12,284 nucleotides of DNA from Intestinimonas massiliensis (ex Afouda et al. 2020) (lineage in GTDB: Bacteria > Bacillota > Clostridia > Oscillospirales > Oscillospiraceae), in the NCBI RefSeq assembly GCF_900626285.1, contig NZ_LR131147.1:2969686-2981969 (forward strand), given 5' to 3'. Both the position numbers and the translations under genes were made by a program. Within the stretch, counting starts at the first letter, position 1. Every line of letters starts with the position of its first letter. Shown here piece after piece: positions 12,161 to 12,284 of the stretch. The notes under the pieces are model-generated. The model was given only the letters and a program-made list of their open reading frames with translations. It did no database searches and was not told the origin of the DNA.

Positions 12161-12284
12161 TTTCCCAGCTCTATACTGTCTGGCTGACCGCCATTTTTTG
12201 AAATGCACAGCGGTTTAATTTGGTGCACCCTTTTCCTTTGCTCGTTTCCTTTGAAAGTTTTACTTGACTTTTGTTAGCAGGTCT
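12161..12284 (+). other. IS110 copy 3 noncoding right end
   Basis: These 124 bp after the transposase stop are identical to copy 1. The stretch holds a hairpin at 12187-12214, a GGTGCACC palindrome, an outward-facing -35 TTGACT at 12264-12269, and the left donor sequence AGCAGGT (12276-12282) before the CT core. No gene is present. Confidence 0.75.
12264..12269 (+). promoter_or_regulatory. Right-end -35 half of the circle-junction promoter
   Basis: TTGACT, five of six bases of the sigma-70 -35 consensus, faces outward 15 bp before the element's end. Joined to the left end it pairs with TACAAT at 17 bp. In copy 1 the same hexamer (117-122) faces the relaxase end, where no -10 stands at the right distance. 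Confidence 0.65.

Larger units (their letters stand above)
10676..12284 (+). mobile_element. IS110-family element copy 3, complete
   Basis: This copy spans from the left core CT (10676-10677) to the right core CT (12283-12284), 1,607 bp counting one core. In order it holds the left end, a structured leader RNA, a 402-codon transposase and a 124-bp noncoding right end. The left boundary comes from comparison with copy 2, the right boundary from the donor-guide match AGCAGGT at 12276-12282. There are no terminal inverted repeats or target duplication, as usual for IS110. Joining right end to left end around one CT gives TTGACT, 17 bp, TACAAT, a near-perfect sigma-70 promoter, which supports both boundaries. 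Confidence 0.9.
12148..12284 (+). repeat. Direct repeat of positions 1-137 at the window end
   Basis: This stretch equals 1-137 with one mismatch (12157 C versus position 10 A), leaving 127 identical bases. It is the IS110 right end shared by copies 1 and 3, and the window stops exactly at the element's last base. Confidence 0.9.

Noticed and set aside
1..12284. Composite transposon bounded by IS110 copies
   Set aside because: IS110 elements move by a circular intermediate with RNA-guided exchange and are not known to mobilise intervening DNA as IS pairs do; copies 1 and 3 more simply mark independent insertions or one element on a circle.
1..12284. CRISPR arrays, tRNA or rRNA genes
   Set aside because: No regularly spaced repeats and no tRNA- or rRNA-like sequence were seen; the repeated sequences are all explained by the IS110 copies.

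Overview
The window looks like accessory DNA from a low-to-mid GC Firmicute, most likely a gut clostridial lineage. The reasons are PcfB/VirD4-type conjugation genes, a Tn4451-like large serine recombinase with TnpW, a MobA/MobL relaxase with DUF3847, an ECF sigma/anti-sigma pair with Asp-box repeats, and strong AGGAGG ribosome sites. Species assignment from sequence alone is not possible.

Layout. Positions 1-137 are the right end of an IS110-family element (copy 1). Positions 138 to about 6428 are most of an integrative mobilizable element (IME), all read on the minus strand: tnpX recombinase, tnpW, a 100-aa unknown, an ECF sigma factor with its membrane anti-sigma partner, DUF3847, an oriT with a canonical nic sequence, and the relaxase. 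The IME has inserted into the 5' part of a virD4 coupling-protein gene of another conjugative element; the intact pcfB lies just upstream of virD4 and overlaps it by 4 bp. A second IS110 copy (7208-8667, 3' end deleted) sits in the ribosome-binding site of pcfB. After it come decayed remnants (a membrane protein on minus, a response-regulator C-terminus on plus), then a minus-strand set: XRE regulator with membrane anchor, small membrane protein, TetR regulator. A third, complete IS110 copy (10676-12284) sits in the ribosome-binding site of the XRE gene.

Main result. The IS110 copies carry a structured leader upstream of the transposase that can be read as a bridge RNA. Its donor loop contains AGCAGGT and AATAG, which fit the element's right and left ends around a CT core. 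Its target loop contains (A/C)TCACTCCT and GAAAG, which spell a target of the form (A/C)TCACTC-CT-TTC. The reverse complement of that is a Shine-Dalgarno sequence (GAAAGGAG). All three junctions visible in the window lie in Shine-Dalgarno positions: two left junctions exactly 12 bp upstream of a start codon, and one right junction one base after the relaxase stop codon. The one base that differs between the two left guides also differs in the same way in the two targets. The circular RE-LE junction would form a TTGACT-17-TACAAT promoter, which independently supports the same boundaries. This suggests an IS110 element programmed to insert into ribosome-binding sites.

The 137 bases at both ends of the window are the same IS right end (127 bases exactly identical), so the window is either a contig broken at IS copies or a roughly 12.15-kb circle.
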